This document shows positions 16,188 through 18,374 of a stretch of 18,374 bases of DNA, piece after piece. The position numbers and the translations under genes were made by a program. Origin of the DNA: Flavobacteriales bacterium UBA7690 (GTDB taxonomy: Bacteria > Bacteroidota > Bacteroidia > Flavobacteriales_F > PHOS-HE28); assembly GCA_002482775.1 (NCBI GenBank), contig DLGQ01000081.1:25002-43375 (forward strand). Direction: 5' to 3'. Below the pieces are notes generated by a model. It ran no database searches. It was not told the origin of the DNA and was given only the letters and a program-made list of their open reading frames with translations. Each line of letters begins with the position of its first letter. The first letter of the stretch is position 1.

Positions 16188-16964
16188 ATGCCGATGCACG
16201 CTGGTCCACGGCCCTGCCGTTCACCCTTCCTGATCCGGGCTTCATCACTGGCGCTTATCCTCTTCTGTTCCTGCGGGCAGGACGAGGAGCCTGTGCCCAA
16301 CGTTCAACCGCCTCCGGTGACCAGCGTTACCGATGTGGACGGGAACAGCTACGGCGTGGTATTGATCGGGCAGACCTATTGGATGAACGATGATCTGCGA
16401 ACGCTGCACTTCCGCGATGGGAGCGAGCTGCCCTATGTGAGCGACGATGCCGCCTGGGCCGGCTTGGACAGCGCTGCCTACGGTATTCATCCAACCTTTT
16501 TCGGTGTCGCGGACGGAGGGGGCCTCTGGTACAATTGGTTCGCGGTGAACGACACACGTGGGCTTTGCCCCGCCGGGTGGCATGTGCCAAGCACCGGCGA
16601 ATGGGCGGAGCTGGAACTCGCCTTGGGCATGCCAGCGGACGAACTGTTGGTAACCGACTTCAGAGGCTATGCGCAGAACGTGGGTGGTAAACTGAAAACC
16701 ACCAACCTCGATGGAGGGCCTATCTGGACCCAACCCAATACCGGTGCCACGAACGAGATCGGTTTCAACGCGCGCCCGCGAGGCTATCGCGAGCTGGGTG
16801 GCGCGTTCGTAGCGTTCCGCGTGTATGGCAGCTGGTGGACCTCCTCGCCAATTGAACCGAACAAAGCCTGGAGCCGTTCGCTTTACTACCAATCCGCGGG
16901 CATCCTGCTAAGCGGCAATTTGCAGCAGCGCAGCGGGCTCTGCGTGCGCTGTGTCATGGATTGA
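16188..16964 (+). CDS. FISUMP-domain (Fibrobacter succinogenes paralogous) lipoprotein
   Basis: This 258-residue protein matches the Fib_succ_major/FISUMP domain that is common in Bacteroidota and Fibrobacter. The order of motifs is typical: VTDVDGNSYGVVLIGQTYWMNDDLR near 47-71, WYNWFAVNDTRGLCPAGWHVPS near the centre, TGEWAELE, then IGFNARPRGYRE, WWTSSPIEPNKAWSRSLYY and SGLCVRCV at the end. A hydrophobic N-terminal stretch ends at LILFCSCGQDEE; Cys29 would be the lipid attachment, though Phe-Cys-Ser before it is not a canonical lipobox. The start could be ATG 16188 or 16194. The molecular role of the family is not established; the protein is probably surface-exposed. Confidence 0.86.
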   Translation: MPMHAGPRPCRSPFLIRASSLALILFCSCGQDEEPVPNVQPPPVTSVTDVDGNSYGVVLIGQTYWMNDDLRTLHFRDGSELPYVSDDAAWAGLDSAAYGIHPTFFGVADGGGLWYNWFAVNDTRGLCPAGWHVPSTGEWAELELALGMPADELLVTDFRGYAQNVGGKLKTTNLDGGPIWTQPNTGATNEIGFNARPRGYRELGGAFVAFRVYGSWWTSSPIEPNKAWSRSLYYQSAGILLSGNLQQRSGLCVRCVMD

Positions 16965-16972
16965 GTAGGGGC

Positions 16973-16991
16973 TCCGCAGACGCGCTGCGGA
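16973..16991 (+). terminator. Hairpin just after the FISUMP gene
   Basis: TCCGCAG (16973-16979) and CTGCGGA (16985-16991) form a perfect 7-bp stem with a 5-base loop, 8 bases after the FISUMP stop. No T-run follows. The position suggests a transcript end or 3' stabiliser. Confidence 0.5.
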
Positions 16992-17025
16992 TGTACGGGG
17001 AGGACACCCTGCGTTGGACTAAGGG

Positions 17026-17187
17026 CTACCCAGCCTCCACCTCCAATAAGCACTTGTGCAGATCGAACTTCTCCGCAGCCAGTCCATCCAAGCTGAAGTG
17101 CATGGCGCGGGACAGCACTACCAGACCCAAGAACCCCGGGTTGATATTCCCGAGCTCGATGTTGCTGATCCGCGTTCGGTTCCGGAC
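17026..17187 (-). pseudogene. Remnant of an XRE/Cro-type HTH regulator (C-terminal half only)
   Basis: On the minus strand this stretch encodes RTRISNIELGNINPG, then LSRAMHFSLDGLAAEKFDLHK and a stop at 17026-17028. This matches the second half of an HTH_3 (XRE) domain: recognition helix with ISNIELG, the N-P turn, then a final helix. The first half of the domain is absent. The frame stays open upstream but runs through a terminator hairpin and shows no HTH sequence, and I found no matching N-terminal half in the other frames. The best reading is a decayed regulator, possibly from a lost toxin-antitoxin or phage-type gene. A novel short protein is possible but less likely. Confidence 0.5.
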
Positions 17188-17245
17188 AGCAGCGCGTGCG
17201 GAAGCAAGTGCCGCGCTACAACGCACCCCCCAGCCCCCAACGCAC

Positions 17246-17273
17246 ACCGCCCCGGCCAGTTGGCCGGGGCGGT
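17246..17273 (-). terminator. Strong GC-rich terminator hairpin of the fibronectin III gene
   Basis: ACCGCCCCGGCCA (17246-17258) and TGGCCGGGGCGGT (17261-17273) are perfect complements over 13 bp, separated by two bases (effective loop CAGTTG or AGTT). It lies 35 bases beyond the minus-strand stop at 17309, exactly where a terminator is expected. The following minus-strand sequence is G-rich rather than T-rich, so it is not a textbook intrinsic terminator. Confidence 0.65.
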
Positions 17274-17308
17274 CGCTTGGAAGAAGGGAAAGGCGGTAGA
17301 ACGGTGCC

Positions 17309-17923
17309 TTAGGCGGCTTTGGCCTGCGCGATCTCGCTCGCGGGGCCTTCGCCGATACGTCCCAAGGCACTTACGCGGAAGGCGAAGAACTTGTTGGGCT
17401 CCACATCCTTCACCTGGAATTTGGCTGCCGAGCATTGGCCCACCACCTTCCATACACCGGTGGCCGGGTCGCCGTCGCACATGTACACCTGGTACATGCG
17501 CGCGCCATGCACGCGGATCCAGCGCAGGTCTATCCGGCCTGCGTAGGCGCTCATACGTGCTTCCAGCTCCAGCGGTGCATCCAACTTGTCCACGGGGTTC
17601 GGTGCCTTGGCCAGATCGAAGCCACTGCTCACGGCCTTGTCCACGTCGTTGACGGCTACGCTGTTCACGTAACGCGCCATCTGGGCGAGCAGGGTCCGCA
17701 GCGTCTTCACGGCGGCGTTCTTGCGGGCGACGGCGTCACTGGCGCGACTGGTCGCGTCCTTCAGCGCATCAACCAATGCAAGGCGTGCCGCTGTCACATC
17801 CGCCACTGAAGGCGAAGGTGTGGCGAAGTTCACATTGCCCGTCATCTTGCTTTCCACGTACTCGCTCTTGCTCACCACTTGGGCGGGTTTCAGCGATGTA
17901 AGTCCTGCTTTGATGAGTTTCAT
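17309..17923 (-). CDS. Fibronectin type III domain protein, function unknown
   Basis: This 204-residue protein begins MKLIKAGLTSLKPAQVV and has no signal peptide. Residues 1-110 are mostly helical, with VNFATPSPSVADV and a long Ala-rich helix pair (about 43-88) ending in YVNSVAVND. Residues 115-204 form one fibronectin III domain (IDLRWIRVHGARMYQVYM, then VKDVEPNKFFAFRVSALGRIGEG). The same helical-plus-Fn3 layout occurs in many short hypothetical proteins of Bacteroidota; their role is unknown. The start at 17923 is preferred because upstream codons to 18130 are of low quality and rich in Arg/Pro. Its terminator lies at 17246-17273. Confidence 0.8.
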   Translation of the reverse strand: MKLIKAGLTSLKPAQVVSKSEYVESKMTGNVNFATPSPSVADVTAARLALVDALKDATSRASDAVARKNAAVKTLRTLLAQMARYVNSVAVNDVDKAVSSGFDLAKAPNPVDKLDAPLELEARMSAYAGRIDLRWIRVHGARMYQVYMCDGDPATGVWKVVGQCSAAKFQVKDVEPNKFFAFRVSALGRIGEGPASEIAQAKAA

Positions 17924-18228
17924 CGTGTTGCTGTTTTCGTTGGCTCGGTTTCCAGGTCCTTTGCTTGACGTTCGGCCTCGGCGGTCGTCCGGCCCCGGCC
18001 TGTGCTGGGGTGCCGGATGCTGTTGCTGGCCGAGGTAGCGAATCGGAGAGCACCCATGGCGCGTTGCACCCGTATTTGCTGTTGAGAACGGCGAACGCGC
18101 TGGAAGCCCCGCCCATGCTGCGTTCTCCATGGTGGGGCCGCTTGAAGAATTAACAGTTCACCCCGAACACCGGCTTGATCCAACACGGCACAGCGCTGGC
18201 GCTACCCTCCATTTTCGCGGACAAGAAG
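17924..18228. other. Non-coding stretch between the Fn3 gene and the repeat array
   Basis: No credible gene was found on either strand. A 7-bp inverted repeat CCTCGGC/GCCGAGG (17976-17982/18029-18035) encloses 46 bases. This region should hold the promoter of the minus-strand Fn3 gene, but I could not find a convincing TAnnTTTG box. Confidence 0.4.
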
Positions 18229-18374
18229 ATCGTTTGCACGATCGTGTGGATCATGTTCTCGATCGGGAATGCGGTGTTCACGATCGATCAAGTCGCTTGC
18301 ACGATCGTGTGGATCATGTTCTCGAACGAGAATGCGGCATTCACGATCGATCAAGCCGCTTGCACGATCGTGTG
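18229..18374. repeat. 63-bp tandem repeat array, GATC-rich, cut by window edge
   Basis: The string TTGCACGATCGTGTG starts at 18234, 18297 and 18360, an exact 63-base period. Two full units and the start of a third are visible, and the array continues past the window. The two full units differ at about five bases in the stretch between the shared cores. Each unit carries a perfect palindrome CACGATCGTG (18237, 18300, 18363), a GATCGATC doublet, and a TTCTCG..CGAGAA-type inverted repeat. I count 11 GATC sites from 18228 to the end. The period is a multiple of three and one frame is open on each strand, but all unit differences are amino-acid-changing in both, so coding is not favoured. Confidence 0.85.

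Noticed and set aside
15970..16248. Minus-strand 92-residue ORF
   Set aside because: It overlaps the start of the FISUMP gene and has no domain-like sequence or good codon-position bias.
16961..17299. Plus-strand 112-residue ORF after the FISUMP gene
   Set aside because: It begins with TTG at the FISUMP stop, runs across two hairpins and the antisense HTH remnant, and is low-complexity Arg/Pro/Ser-rich.
18229..18374. CRISPR array (63-bp period is close to a repeat plus spacer)
   Set aside because: The whole 63-bp unit is conserved between copies with only about five differences, so there are no distinct spacers.
18154..18374. Protein with 21-residue repeats (ACTIVWIMFS...) across the array
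   Set aside because: The frame is open from 18154 but has no ATG before the repeats, the opposite strand is also open, and all unit differences are non-synonymous in both frames.

Overview
This high-GC window most likely comes from a member of the Bacteroidota, probably a Flavobacteriales-like lineage. The evidence is two secreted proteins with type IX secretion (T9SS) C-terminal sorting domains, a FISUMP-domain lipoprotein, and a short Bacteroidota-style protein with a C-terminal fibronectin III domain. This placement rests on protein families only; no rRNA or tRNA was seen.

Bases 1-7410 (+ strand) form a compact regulatory and nitrogen/redox block. A 5'-truncated histidine kinase overlaps an NtrC-class sigma-54 activator by ATGA. 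A 125-base structured gap follows. Then come a small cysteine-rich protein built of two copies of a four-cysteine module, a Glu/Leu/Phe/Val-type glutamate dehydrogenase (again ATGA-overlapped), the three-gene proton-translocating transhydrogenase pntAA-pntAB-pntB, and an Rnk-like GreA/B-family protein. Spacing suggests that everything from the Cys-rich gene to rnk is co-transcribed. A plausible reading is that the two-component pair controls ammonium assimilation together with NAD(H)/NADP(H) balancing.

Bases 7451-13248 (+) hold a complete tripartite RND efflux system: periplasmic adaptor, inner-membrane pump and outer-membrane factor. The adaptor lacks an obvious ATG start.

Bases 13249-18374 are sparser and mostly accessory. 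They contain a hairpin, an unrecognised 58-residue small ORF with good codon-position bias, two minus-strand T9SS cargo proteins (one with a CUB-like region, one a predicted beta-helix), a FISUMP lipoprotein (+), a degraded XRE-type HTH remnant (-), a very strong terminator hairpin, and a fibronectin III protein (-). At the right edge is a 63-bp tandem repeat array, extremely rich in GATC and CGATCG palindromes, that runs off the window.

The most unusual items are the GATC-dense 63-bp array, the Cys-rich duplicated-module protein between an NtrC regulator and a gdh-pnt-rnk operon, and the small ORF after the efflux operon. None can be called a proven new system from sequence alone.
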